A model generated the notes under the pieces. That model was not told the DNA's origin and did no database searches. It saw nothing but the letters and a program-made list of their open reading frames with translations. This document shows, in pieces, positions 47,034 through 55,720 of a stretch of DNA of 64,000 nt. A program made the position numbers and the translations under genes. The stretch lies in NCBI RefSeq assembly GCF_004571075.1, contig NZ_SPQP01000007.1, positions 62,001 to 126,000 on the forward strand, written 5' to 3'. Source of the DNA: Blastococcus sp. TF02A-35 (GTDB taxonomy: Bacteria; Actinomycetota; Actinomycetes; Mycobacteriales; Geodermatophilaceae). Numbering within the stretch: the stretch's first letter is position 1; each line of letters begins with the position of its first letter.

Positions 47034-47927
47034 ATGACCACCACCACCGCGGAGAAGTCCGGCACCTACCGGCTCGGCGACCGGGACGTCCGGCGGCTCG
47101 GCTACGGCGCCATGCAGCTGGCCGGTCCCCACGTCCTCGGCCCGCCGGCCGACCGGGAGGCGGCCCTCGCCGTGCTGCGGCGCGCCGTCGAGCTCGGCGT
47201 GAACCACATCGACACCAGCGACTACTACGGCCCGACCGTGGTCAACGAGCTGATCCGCGAGGCGCTGCACCCCTACCCCGAGGACCTGGTCATCGTGACC
47301 AAGGTGGGTGCCCGCCGGGACGCCGACGGCGGCTGGCCCGAGGCGCTGGACCCCGCGGACCTGCGCCGCGCGGTGGAGGAGAACATCGAGCACCTCGGCG
47401 TCGAGGCGCTCGACGTGGTCAACCTCCGGATGCCCGGCTTCGCCGAGCCCGTCCAGCGCTCGCTGGCCGAGCCCTTCGAGGCGCTGGCCGCCATGCAGCA
47501 GGAGGGCCTGGTCCGCCACCTCGGCGTCAGCAACGTGACACCGCAGATGTACGCCGAGGCCCGGGCCATCGCGCCGGTTGTCTGCGTGCAGAACCACTAC
47601 AACCTCGTGCACCGGGCCGACGACCCGCTGGTCGACGCCCTCGCCCGTGACGGCGTCGCCTACACCCCCTTCTTCCCGCTCGGCGGCTTCACCCCGCTGC
47701 AGTCCGCGGCCCTCGAGACCGTCGCCCGGCGGCTGGGGACGACGCCGCTGCAGGTGGCGCTCACCTGGCTGCTGGCCCGGTCCCCCAACCTGCTGCTCAT
47801 CCCCGGCACCTCGTCGGTCGCCCACCTGGAGGAGAACCTGCAGGCCGCCGCCCGCGTGCTCGGTCCCGAGGAGCTCGCCGAGCTCGACCGCATCGGCGGG
47901 ACGGGCGAGCCGGACCCGGCCGGCTGA
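47034..47927 (+). CDS. Aldo/keto reductase lacking the catalytic His
   Basis: 297 residues. D60 and Y65 in HIDTSDYYGP and K90 in VIVTKVGA are present, but the position of the catalytic His reads Arg132 (DVVNLRMPG, compare DLIQLHRID in the paralogue at 14154). Some AKR subfamilies, such as the YdbC-like one, carry this NLR sequence, so it is likely a family trait rather than decay. LLLIPGTSSVAHLEENLQA is the cofactor end. Confidence 0.88.
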   Translation: MTTTTAEKSGTYRLGDRDVRRLGYGAMQLAGPHVLGPPADREAALAVLRRAVELGVNHIDTSDYYGPTVVNELIREALHPYPEDLVIVTKVGARRDADGGWPEALDPADLRRAVEENIEHLGVEALDVVNLRMPGFAEPVQRSLAEPFEALAAMQQEGLVRHLGVSNVTPQMYAEARAIAPVVCVQNHYNLVHRADDPLVDALARDGVAYTPFFPLGGFTPLQSAALETVARRLGTTPLQVALTWLLARSPNLLLIPGTSSVAHLEENLQAAARVLGPEELAELDRIGGTGEPDPAG

Positions 47928-47936
47928 CCCGGTGGT

Positions 47937-47967
47937 CCGGTGGCGCCCGTCAGGCGGGCGCCACCGG
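47937..47967. terminator. Bidirectional terminator
   Basis: 13-base perfect stem CCGGTGGCGCCCG (47937-47949) / CGGGCGCCACCGG (47955-47967), loop TCAGG, immediately after the aldo/keto reductase and over the 3' end of the minus-strand oxidase remnant. Confidence 0.75.
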
Positions 47968-48145
47968 GCCGAGCACGCGGTCGAGGTACTCGTTCCCCAG
48001 CACACCGGCCGGGTCGACCCGGTCGCGCAGGGCCACGAACGCGTCGAACCGCGGGTAGCGCTCGCGCAGCACCGCGGCGTCCAGCCCGTGGAGCTTTCCC
48101 CAGTGCGGCCGGCCGCCCACCGCACCGGCGATCGCCTCGGGTGGC
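47950..48145 (-). pseudogene. Remnant of D-arabinono-1,4-lactone oxidase-type FAD enzyme
   Basis: The minus strand encodes the C-terminal end of an ALO-domain oxidase: GGRPHWGKLHGLDAAVLRER, then YPRFDAFVALRDRVDPAGVL and GNEYLDRVLGP. The FAD-binding domain and most of the ALO domain (~360 residues in the family) are missing; upstream sequence is unrelated and soon runs into the divergent deaminase gene. In other actinobacteria these two genes are often neighbours, so a deletion here is likely. An open frame from 48234 exists but would lack all catalytic parts. Confidence 0.75.
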
Positions 48146-48203
48146 CGGTCAACCCGTCCGGCGCCCTTGCCCACCGGCGGTCGCTCCGGGCACGCTGCGG
48201 CGC

Positions 48204-49418
48204 GTGACCGAGGAGGCAGCAGACGCGCAGGCACGCCTGGAGCGCGCCACGGCCGACCTGGACCCGCCGTTCGCCGTCCTCGACCTGGCGGCGCTGGACG
48301 CCAACGCCGCGGACCTGACCGCCCGCGCGGCCGGCAAGCCGGTCCGCGTGGCCAGCAAGTCGGTCCGCTGCCGCGGCGTGCTGCGCCGCGTGCTGGTCCG
48401 GCCGGGGTTCGCCGGGGTGCTCGGCTACTCGCTCCCGGAGGCGCTCTGGCTCGCCGGCGGGGAGGACCCGGTCACCACCGACGTCGTCGTCGGCTACCCC
48501 TCGGTGGACCGGACGGCGCTGCGCGCCCTGGCCGCCGACGAGACGGTGGCCGGCCGCGTCACGCTGATGGTCGACTCCACCGACCACCTCGACCTGCTCG
48601 ACGACGTCGTCACGCCCGGCCGCCGTCCGGAGCTCCGGGTCTGCCTGGACGTCGACGCCTCGCTGCGCACCGCCGGCGGCCGGGTGCACGTGGGCGTGCG
48701 GCGCTCACCGGTGCACACGCCCGAGGAGGCCGCCGCCCTCGCCCGGGAGGTCGTCGCGCGCCCCGGCGTCCGGCTGGTCGGGCTGATGGCCTACGAGGCC
48801 CAGATCGCCGGCGTCCAGGACGCGCCGTCGGGGCGTCCGCTGCGGGGGCTGGCGGTCCGCGGGCTGCAGTCGCTGTCCGCGCGCGAGCTCGCCGCCCGGC
48901 GCGCGGCCGTAGTCGCCGCGGTCACCGCGGTGGCGCCGCTGGAGTTCGTCAACGGTGGCGGCACCGGCAGCGTGGAGCGCACCGGCGCCGAGGACGCGGT
49001 CACCGAGGTCGCGGCCGGCTCGGGGCTCTACTCCCCCGCGCTCTTCGACGGGTACCGCGCCTTCACCGCCCGGCCGGCCACCTTCTTCGCCGTCCCGGTG
49101 ACCCGCGTGCCCGCCCCCGGCCTGGTCACCGTGGCCGGGGGCGGGTGGATCGCCTCCGGCCCCCCGGGCGCCGACCGGCTGCCCCCGCCCACGTTCCCGC
49201 CCGGCCTGCGCTGGCTGCCCGCCGAGGGTGTCGGCGAGGTGCAGACCCCGCTGCGCGGACCGGGCACCGAGGGGCTGCGGGTCGGTGACCGGGTCTGGTT
49301 CCGGCACGCCAAGGCCGGCGAGGTCTGCGAGCACATCGACGCGCTGCACGCCCTCTCCGGCGACGGGTCGACCGACCGGCTGCCGACCTACCGCGGCGAG
49401 GGCAGGGCGTTCGGGTAG
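48204..49418 (+). CDS. Amino acid deaminase/aldolase (alanine racemase-like fold)
   Basis: 404 residues, GTG start. Type III PLP fold: PVRVASKSVRCRGVLRRVL has the expected PLP-Lys (SKS), followed by GLMAYEAQIAGVQD, EFVNGGGTGSVERT and VGEVQTPLRGPG; ends with VWFRHAKAGEVCEHIDALH, the D-threonine-aldolase/D-serine-dehydratase-like metal region. It is the usual partner of the ALO-type oxidase now reduced to a remnant next to it. Substrate not known. Confidence 0.88.
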   Translation: MTEEAADAQARLERATADLDPPFAVLDLAALDANAADLTARAAGKPVRVASKSVRCRGVLRRVLVRPGFAGVLGYSLPEALWLAGGEDPVTTDVVVGYPSVDRTALRALAADETVAGRVTLMVDSTDHLDLLDDVVTPGRRPELRVCLDVDASLRTAGGRVHVGVRRSPVHTPEEAAALAREVVARPGVRLVGLMAYEAQIAGVQDAPSGRPLRGLAVRGLQSLSARELAARRAAVVAAVTAVAPLEFVNGGGTGSVERTGAEDAVTEVAAGSGLYSPALFDGYRAFTARPATFFAVPVTRVPAPGLVTVAGGGWIASGPPGADRLPPPTFPPGLRWLPAEGVGEVQTPLRGPGTEGLRVGDRVWFRHAKAGEVCEHIDALHALSGDGSTDRLPTYRGEGRAFG

Positions 49419-49428
49419 CGCGCCCGCC

Positions 49429-51048
49429 TCACCGCGCGCGGACCACCCGGGTCTCGTCGAAGACCGGCTCGGACGACTCGTACACCCGGCCGTCGGCACC
49501 GAAGACGAGGAAGCGGTCGAAGGACCGGGCGAACCAGCGGTCGTGGGTCACCGCCAGCACGGTGCCGTCGAAGGCGGCGAGGGCCTCCTCCAGCGCCTCG
49601 GCGGAGAGCACGTCCAGGTTGTCCGTCGGCTCGTCGAGCAGCAGCAGGGTCGCACCCGACAGCTCCAGCAGCAGGATCTGGAACCGGGCCTGCTGCCCGC
49701 CCGACATCGTGCGGAACGGCTGGTCGGCGGCGACGGTGAGCCCGTAGCGGCGCAGCGCGGCCATCGCCCGCCCGCGGTCCACCCCCGGCCGCCCCGGCTC
49801 GCCGTGCCAGAGCAGGTCCACGGGGCTGCGGTCCAGCCACTCCGGGTGCGCGTGGGTCTGGGCGAAGAAGCCGGGGACGACGCGCGCGCCCAGCCGCCAG
49901 CCCCCGGTGTGCGCCACGTCCTGGCCGGCCAGCAGCCGCAGGAAGTGCGACTTGCCGGCACCGTTGGCGCCGAGAACACCGACCCGGTCGCCGTACCAAA
50001 TCTCGGTGTCGAACGGCTGCATCAGGCCGGTCAGCTCCAGCTGCTCGGCCATCACCGCGCGCACCCCGGTGCGGCCACCGCGCAGGCGCATCGACACCTT
50101 CTGCTCCGGCGGGCGCTCCGGGGGCGGGCCGGCCGCCTCGAACTTGGCCAGCCGGGTCTGCATCGCGTGGTACCGGTTGGCCATGTCCGGCGAGTTGGCC
50201 GCCTGCTGCTGCAGGGTGCGGACCAGGTCGACGAGGCGCTGGTGCTCCTCGTCCCAGCGCCGGCGCAGCTCGGCCAGCCGCTCGTGCCGCGCCGTGCGCG
50301 CCTCGGGGTAGGAGGCGAAGTCCCCGCCGTGCACCCACGCGGTCCCGCCCTCGACGGTGACGACGCGGTCGGCCACGCGGGCCAGCAGCTCGCGGTCGTG
50401 GCTGACGAAGAGCACCGTCTTGCGGGTCTCGAGCAGCCGGTCCTCCAGCCACCGCTTGCCGGGGACGTCGAGGTAGTTGTCCGGCTCGTCGAGCAGCAGC
50501 ACCTCGTCCGGGCCGCGCAGCAGCGCCTCGAGGGCCAGCCGCTTCTGCTCCCCACCGGAGAGCGTGGACAGCTCGCGGTACTTGCAGCGGTCGTAGGGGA
50601 CCCCCAGCGCCGCCACGGTGACCGTGTCCCAGGTGACCTCGGCGTCGTACCCGCCGGCGTCCCCCCACTCCGCGAGCGCGCCGGCGTAGGCCATCTGCGC
50701 GCGCTCGTCGTCGGTCTCCATGAGCGCCAGCTCGGCCGCCTCGACCGCGTCCCAGGCGGCCCGGACCGCTGGCGGGGAGAGGTCGACCAGGAAGCGCTGC
50801 ACGGTCGTGTCGTCGCGCACCGAGCCGATGAACTGGCGCATGACCCCGAGACCGCCGGTGCGCGCCACCGAGCCGGCCTCGGGCGTCAGGTCACCGGCGA
50901 TGATCCGCAGCAGGGTCGTCTTCCCCGCGCCGTTCTCCCCCACGAGCGCAGCACGCGCGCCCTCGCCGACGCGGAAGGAGACCTCGTCCAGCAGCACCCG
51001 CCCGTCGGAGAGGGTGTGCCGGACCGCACTGACGTCGACGTAGCCCAC
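49429..51048 (-). CDS. ABC-F family ATPase
   Basis: 539 residues, GTG start, two ABC domains and no membrane part. First: Walker A GENGAGKTT, signature LSGGEQKRLALEALL, Walker B LLLDEPDNYLD. Second: GANGAGKSH, MSGGQQARFQILLLELSG, LLLDEPTDNLD and TVLAVTHDRWFARSFD. The linker (~245-320) is charged, helical and of ordinary length. ABC-F proteins act on the ribosome; housekeeping translation factor or antibiotic protection cannot be separated here. The second Walker A has His where Thr/Ser is usual. Confidence 0.92.
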   Translation of the reverse strand: MGYVDVSAVRHTLSDGRVLLDEVSFRVGEGARAALVGENGAGKTTLLRIIAGDLTPEAGSVARTGGLGVMRQFIGSVRDDTTVQRFLVDLSPPAVRAAWDAVEAAELALMETDDERAQMAYAGALAEWGDAGGYDAEVTWDTVTVAALGVPYDRCKYRELSTLSGGEQKRLALEALLRGPDEVLLLDEPDNYLDVPGKRWLEDRLLETRKTVLFVSHDRELLARVADRVVTVEGGTAWVHGGDFASYPEARTARHERLAELRRRWDEEHQRLVDLVRTLQQQAANSPDMANRYHAMQTRLAKFEAAGPPPERPPEQKVSMRLRGGRTGVRAVMAEQLELTGLMQPFDTEIWYGDRVGVLGANGAGKSHFLRLLAGQDVAHTGGWRLGARVVPGFFAQTHAHPEWLDRSPVDLLWHGEPGRPGVDRGRAMAALRRYGLTVAADQPFRTMSGGQQARFQILLLELSGATLLLLDEPTDNLDVLSAEALEEALAAFDGTVLAVTHDRWFARSFDRFLVFGADGRVYESSEPVFDETRVVRAR

Positions 51049-51088
51049 GCCGACATCCTCCCGTGTGCGGCCAGCGTTTTTCCGGCGG

Positions 51089-51358
51089 TCAGCCGATCTC
51101 GCGGTCCAGGCGGTAGCGGGCCAGCCGCTCGACCAGCTCGGGCAGCGCCCCCACCGGCGAGCCGCCCAGCTCCCGCCGGCAGTCCCGCACGACCCGGACG
51201 ACGAGCTGCGGGCCCACGCGCCCGGAGAACTCGCCGTTCAGCCGGCCGACCGCCGCGGTGACGGAGTCGTCCGCCGGTCCGTCGAGGAGGGGCTCGGCCG
51301 CGGGACCGGTCGGGTCCTCGGCGGCAGGCTCGTGGCTCGGCGGGACGACCAGGGTCAT
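51089..51358 (-). CDS. Three-helix bundle domain small protein
   Basis: 89 residues. After an acidic/Pro-rich head (~1-33) the rest matches the three-helix bundle dimerisation domain often placed before actinobacterial arsenate-reductase-like phosphatases: LNGEFSGRVGPQLVVRVVRD and LPELVERLARYRLDRE. No phosphatase follows, so this is a standalone form. Function unknown. Confidence 0.7.
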   Translation of the reverse strand: MTLVVPPSHEPAAEDPTGPAAEPLLDGPADDSVTAAVGRLNGEFSGRVGPQLVVRVVRDCRRELGGSPVGALPELVERLARYRLDREIG

Positions 51359-51475
51359 GGGCGGTCCTTCGTTCGTCCGGAACCGCGTTCCCCTCCGGCC
51401 GCGGCGGTTCCATACGGTGTCGCCCCGGCGACCCCCGCACCAGGGACCAAGGACCCCCGGTCAGGGGGCCGCCGG

Positions 51476-51910
51476 TCAGCTCTCGAAGAACTCGTTGCGC
51501 CCCTGCGCGGTGCTCGCGGCGGCGTCGCGGACGAGCTCGGACAGCGCGTCGGCGTCCACGCGGTCGGCCGAGGTGAACCGGACGCAGCTCCGGCCGCAGC
51601 TGACCTTCCCGAGCCGCTCGGCGCGTGCCTCCGGCAGGTACTGCCCGTCGACGACGGCGCAGACGTAGAGGGAGAGGTGCCGCTTCTGCGCGGCCAGGGC
51701 GACCAGCGGCCACCGGGCGGTCGCCGCGGACGACCGGGTGCGGTACGGCAGCAGCCCGTAGCCGAGCATCGTGCCGGCGCCGGCGGGGACCAGCTCGCGC
51801 GGCAGGTCGGGGGCGGCGGCGCGCACGATCGCGTCGACCCGCCGCAGGTCGGCCTCGCGCGCCCCGGCACCGGCGAACCAGGCCTCGATCGCCTCGTCGA
51901 CCGCGGGCAC
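51476..51910 (-). CDS. DUF1801-like/YdhG-fold protein
   Basis: 144 residues from a GTG with GAGG nine bases upstream. Begins VPAVDEAIEAWFAGAGAREA, continues MLGYGLLPYRTRSS, ALAAQKRHLSLYVCAVVDGQ, and KVSCGRSCVRFTSADRVDAD: the DUF1801 (YdhG/YjhX-like) pattern. Function unknown. Ten bases downstream of a very small membrane gene. Confidence 0.75.
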   Translation of the reverse strand: MPAVDEAIEAWFAGAGAREADLRRVDAIVRAAAPDLPRELVPAGAGTMLGYGLLPYRTRSSAATARWPLVALAAQKRHLSLYVCAVVDGQYLPEARAERLGKVSCGRSCVRFTSADRVDADALSELVRDAAASTAQGRNEFFES

Positions 51911-51920
51911 CCGCGCCGCC

Positions 51921-52043
51921 TCAGCCCAGGGCGATCGAGAGCACCGTGGCGCCCGCACCGAGCACCAGCAGCAGCACCACCACCGCCGCCACCAGCCGGC
52001 GTCGCCGTTCCGCGTCGGGACCGCCGGCCCCACCCATGCCCAT
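51921..52043 (-). CDS. 40-residue single-pass membrane protein
   Basis: Too short for usual ORF lists. ATG start, MGMGGAGGPDAERRRRL then one membrane helix VAAVVVLLLVLGAGATVLSI and stop. The positive residues before the helix predict N-in topology. It is ten bases upstream of the DUF1801-like gene and in operon orientation. No homology claimed. Confidence 0.5.
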   Translation of the reverse strand: MGMGGAGGPDAERRRRLVAAVVVLLLVLGAGATVLSIALG

Positions 52044-52099
52044 CACGGACGGGAGGCTAGCCCAGCGGGACCGTCGCAGGGCCCTGGCATCGTGCGCCC

Positions 52100-53158
52100 A
52101 TGACCACGCCGCAGGACGTCGCGCTGATGCGCGTGCTCGCCCAGCTGCTCGCCGGTCCCCCGGCGCCGGGCCCGGCCGGGGCGGTGCACCGGCTGACCGC
52201 CGTCCAGGGCCAGGACTTCCGGGGTGCGGTCACCTCGGTGGCCCTGCGGACCGAGGGGCGGCGGCGCGAGGACGTGCTGGGCGCGCTGGACGACGGGACC
52301 GTGGTCCGCAGCTGGCCGATGCGCGGGACGCTGCACCTGCTCCTGGCCGAGGACCTGCCGTGGATGCTCGAGCTGCTCGGCCCCCGCGCGCTGGCCGGGC
52401 TGGCCGCGCGGCGAGCGGCGCTCGAGCTCACCGACACCGACGCCGAGCGCGCCCGCGAGCTCGTGGTCGGGGCCCTGGCCGGCGGGCGGCGGCTGTCCCG
52501 CGCCGCCCTGCTGGCCGCGATCGCCGACGGCGGCGTCGCCACCACCGGCCAGCGCGGCTACCACCTGCTCTGGTTCCTTGCCCAGACCGGCACGCTCTGC
52601 CTCGGCCCGACCGAGGAGGGCGAGCAGCAGTTCGTCCTGCTGGAGGAGTGGGTGCGCACGCCCCGCCGCCTGGAGCGGGAGGAGGCGCTGGGCGAGCTGG
52701 CCCTGCGCTACTTCCGGGGGCACGGGCCGGCCACGGTCGCCGACCTGGTTCGCTGGGCGGGCAGCACCGTGCGCGACGTCCGCGCGGGGGTCGCCGTCGC
52801 CGGCGACCGGCTGGCCCGGATCGACGTCGAGGGCACCGAGCACCTGCTGGACCCGGCGACCCCCGACCTGCTGGCGGCGCACCGCGACGAGGCCCGCGCC
52901 GTCCGGCTGCTGCCGGGCTTCGACGAGTTCGTGCTCGGCTACGCCGACCGCAGCGCGGTCCTCGACCCCGAGTTCGCCGAGCGGATCTGCCCGGGGCGCA
53001 ACGGCGTCTTCGCCCCCACGGTCGTCGCCGGGGGGCGGGTCGCCGGCACCTGGCGGTGGACCGGCACCGGCCGCCGGCGCGTGGCCACGCCGTCGCTCTT
53101 CACCGAGGACGCCGGGCTCGCCTCCGCCGTGCCGGAGCTGGCGGAGGCGCTGCCCTGA
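52100..53158 (+). CDS. Winged-helix DNA-binding protein (HTH_42/AlkX-like)
   Basis: 352 residues. DUF1006/HTH_42 family: RLTAVQGQDFRGAVTSVALR, VVRSWPMRGTLHLLLAEDLP, YFRGHGPATVADLVRWAG, RLLPGFDEFVLGYADRS and VVAGGRVAGTWRW. Relatives include DNA glycosylases of the AlkX/YcaQ group that excise bulky or cross-linked bases; the QxQ-type catalytic motif of that group is only partly visible (TAVQGQD), so glycosylase activity is plausible, not certain. Confidence 0.85.
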   Translation: MTTPQDVALMRVLAQLLAGPPAPGPAGAVHRLTAVQGQDFRGAVTSVALRTEGRRREDVLGALDDGTVVRSWPMRGTLHLLLAEDLPWMLELLGPRALAGLAARRAALELTDTDAERARELVVGALAGGRRLSRAALLAAIADGGVATTGQRGYHLLWFLAQTGTLCLGPTEEGEQQFVLLEEWVRTPRRLEREEALGELALRYFRGHGPATVADLVRWAGSTVRDVRAGVAVAGDRLARIDVEGTEHLLDPATPDLLAAHRDEARAVRLLPGFDEFVLGYADRSAVLDPEFAERICPGRNGVFAPTVVAGGRVAGTWRWTGTGRRRVATPSLFTEDAGLASAVPELAEALP

Positions 53159-53168
53159 GCCGGACCGG

Positions 53169-53612
53169 TCAGCGGCGCTCGAACAGGAAGACCGGGATCT
53201 CCCGGTCCGTCCTCTCCTGGTAGTCGGCGTAGTCCGGGTAGGCGGCGACCGCGCGCTCCCACCAGGTGGCCCGCTCCTCGCCGGTGATCTCGCGCGCGAC
53301 GCCGTCCCACGGCTCGGGCCCGTCCTGCAGGGTCACCTGGTCCGGGTGCGCGCGGAGGTTGTGCACCCAGGCGGGGTCGGTGGGGGCGCCGCCCTGGGAC
53401 CCGACCATGGCGTACACGCCGTCGTGCTCGACGCGCATCAGCCCGAGCTTGCGGACCTTGCCGCTCTTCGCCCCCCGGGTGCTGACGACCACGATCGGCA
53501 GGCCCGTGTCGAGGAGGGTGTTGGCCTCGCGCCCCCCGGTGGCCTCGTAGCGCTCGACCTGTTCGCGGACCCAGTCGGCCTTGCTCGGCTCGTACTCACC
53601 TTCCAGCGGCAT
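53169..53612 (-). CDS. F420/deazaflavin-dependent nitroreductase (Ddn family)
   Basis: 147 residues. Ddn-type split beta-barrel: LPIVVVSTRGAKSGKVRKLG, YAMVGSQGGAPTDPAWVHN and LRAHPDQVTLQDG. These enzymes use reduced F420 (or flavin) to reduce quinones, enones or nitro groups. No F420 synthesis gene is nearby. Convergent with the HTH_42 gene. Confidence 0.92.
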   Translation of the reverse strand: MPLEGEYEPSKADWVREQVERYEATGGREANTLLDTGLPIVVVSTRGAKSGKVRKLGLMRVEHDGVYAMVGSQGGAPTDPAWVHNLRAHPDQVTLQDGPEPWDGVAREITGEERATWWERAVAAYPDYADYQERTDREIPVFLFERR

Positions 53613-53722
53613 GCCCCGAACCTAGGCGCACCCGCGCCCGTCGGCTCGCCGGCCCGAGTCGCGGGGACCCCGTCGTCGATGGCACCGTTTCCGACGGCCT
53701 GACCGAGGGAGGACCACCGGGG

Positions 53723-54643
53723 ATGCGGTACAACGAGGGCGCCGGCCTGGACACGTCGGACGTCCGCGACCTGCGCGGCAGCGGCCGCGGGCTCGGCGGC
53801 GGGCGCGGCGTGGCCGTCGGCGGCGGGGGCCTCGGCCTGGTCGGCATCCTGGTGCTGGTCCTCTTCCAGGTCCTGGGCGGCGAGGGCGGCACGGGCGCGG
53901 GCCTGGGCGGCGGCCTCTCCGGCCTCGGCAGCGGGCAGACCGCCGACAACGGCCAGCTGGCGGAGAGCTGCCGCACCGGGGCCGACGCCAACGAGTCGGT
54001 CGACTGCGCCGTCGTCGCCGACATCGACTCGATCCAGGACTTCTGGGCCCTCGCCCTCGGCGAGGCCTACTCCCGCACCGACACCGTCTTCTTCTCCGGC
54101 TCCGTGCAGACCAGCTGCGGCGGGGCGACCAGCGGCTCCGGGCCGTTCTACTGCCCGGCCGACCAGCTCGTGTACATCGACCTCAGCTTCTTCGACCAGC
54201 TGCAGCAGCAGTTCGGGGCGCAGGGCGGCCTGTTCGTCAACGCCTACGTCATCGCCCACGAGTACGGCCACCACGTGCAGAACCTGCTCGGCACCAACCG
54301 GCGCGTGACCCCCGGCGAGACCGGCCCCACCAGCGGCAAGGTGCGGCTGGAGCTCCAGGCGGACTGCTACGCCGGGGCCTGGGCCAACCACGCCGAGACG
54401 GTCCCCGACGAGTCGGGGCAGCCGCTCATCGCCGAGATCACCGACGACGACATCGCGCGGGCCCTGGACGCCGCGGGCCGCATCGGCGACGACTTCATCC
54501 AGGAGAACCTCGGCGGGGGGACCGTGGACCAGGACGCCTTCACCCACGGCTCCTCCGAGCAGCGCCAGCGCTGGTTCCGCACCGGGTACGTGTCCGGCGA
54601 CCCGCGGGACTGCGACACCTTCGCCACGGACGACCTCGGCTGA
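53723..54643 (+). CDS. Neutral zinc metallopeptidase (YpfJ/KPN_02809 family)
   Basis: 306 residues. A Gly-rich head, one membrane helix (GGGGLGLVGILVLVLFQVL), then the peptidase domain: VDCAVVADIDSIQDFWAL, SGPFYCPADQLVYIDLSFFD and the zincin motif VIAHEYGHHVQNLLG, with ELQADCYAGAWANH providing the downstream ligand. Cell-surface or periplasm-side protease; substrate unknown. Stop shares one base with the next ATG. Confidence 0.9.
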   Translation: MRYNEGAGLDTSDVRDLRGSGRGLGGGRGVAVGGGGLGLVGILVLVLFQVLGGEGGTGAGLGGGLSGLGSGQTADNGQLAESCRTGADANESVDCAVVADIDSIQDFWALALGEAYSRTDTVFFSGSVQTSCGGATSGSGPFYCPADQLVYIDLSFFDQLQQQFGAQGGLFVNAYVIAHEYGHHVQNLLGTNRRVTPGETGPTSGKVRLELQADCYAGAWANHAETVPDESGQPLIAEITDDDIARALDAAGRIGDDFIQENLGGGTVDQDAFTHGSSEQRQRWFRTGYVSGDPRDCDTFATDDLG

Positions 54644-55422
54644 TGGGCGAGCACCTCCACGTCACCCGGGACGGCCACGTCGCGACCCTGACGATCCAGC
54701 GCCCCGAGAAGCGCAACGCGATGACCGTCGGCATGTGGGCGGACCTGCCCGGGGTCCTGGCCCCGCTCGCGGAGGACCCGGCGGTCCGGGTGCTGGTGGT
54801 CACCGGGGCCGGCCCCAGCTTCTGCGCGGGAGCCGACATCTCCGACCTCCTGTCCGGGGACGACCCGGCCGACCCCATGGCCGACGTCCGCCGGCACAAC
54901 CTCGCCGCCCAGGCAGCCCTGCGCGACTTCCCGAAGCCGACGCTGGCGATGGTCCGCGGCCACTGCATCGGCGGCGGCGTCGAGCTGGCCACGTGCTGCG
55001 ACCTGCGGTTCGCCGACCGGACGGCGGTCTTCGGCGTCACCCCCGCCAAGGTCGGCATCGTCTACACGCCGTCGTCCACCAAGGCGCTGCTGGACCTGGT
55101 CGGCCCCGCGACGACGAAGTACCTGCTCTACAGCGGCGAGCTGCTGGACGCCGGCACCGCGCTCCGGACCGGGCTGGTCGACCGGCTCGTCGACGAGGCC
55201 GACCTCGAGGCCGAGGTGCGCCGTTTCGCCGACGTCCTGGCCTCGCGCTCGGCGCTCACCCAGCGGGCCACCAAGGAGGTCGTCGCCGCGCTCACGGTGG
55301 GTGACGACGCGGAGCCGGTGGCCGCCGCCCGCTACCTCGAGACCATCGCCGCCGGCGAGCTGGCCGAGGGCGTGCGGGCCTTCGCCGAGCGCCGTCCCCC
55401 GCGGTTTCCCTGGCCGAACTGA
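54643..55422 (+). CDS. Enoyl-CoA hydratase/isomerase family protein
   Basis: 259 residues, crotonase fold. Oxyanion-hole regions PSFCAGADISDLL and MVRGHCIGGGVELATCCDLR. The usual second acid in the AxFGxPE segment is missing (AVFGVTPAKVGI), so it may not be a true hydratase; isomerase, hydrolase or other crotonase chemistry is possible. Translationally coupled to the zinc peptidase by TGATG overlap, an unusual pairing. Confidence 0.85.
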   Translation: MGEHLHVTRDGHVATLTIQRPEKRNAMTVGMWADLPGVLAPLAEDPAVRVLVVTGAGPSFCAGADISDLLSGDDPADPMADVRRHNLAAQAALRDFPKPTLAMVRGHCIGGGVELATCCDLRFADRTAVFGVTPAKVGIVYTPSSTKALLDLVGPATTKYLLYSGELLDAGTALRTGLVDRLVDEADLEAEVRRFADVLASRSALTQRATKEVVAALTVGDDAEPVAAARYLETIAAGELAEGVRAFAERRPPRFPWPN

Positions 55423-55720
55423 TCTTCGGCGGTTTCACCTGCCCCCTGACGCGGGTACCTGACCCTCTGCGAGGAACGGTGCTCTGCCCGAGCGGCGGAG
55501 GGACGGCGCAGCGCGGGTCGCTGCCCTCCCCCTGCCACCCGATCCCGCCCCGGGACGCACGGATGCGCCGGGTGGACGACGTCAGTTTTCCCGCGCCACA
55601 CCAGTGCGCTGACCCCGGTCAGTGCGGCCGTCGGACCCGGTTCAGCAACCGGCCGGATGTGTGCCGCATGGCCGCCGGGGTAGCGCCTCCACCGACCAAG
55701 AAGATTGCCGAGGAGGACCG
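55423..55720. other. Intergenic region before envelope operon
   Basis: 298 bases with no convincing gene. It contains a weak frame (81 codons from 55479) that I regard as chance. The last 20 bases hold AGGAGGACCG, a strong ribosome-binding site for the next gene. The promoter of the three-gene operon should lie here. Confidence 0.6.
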
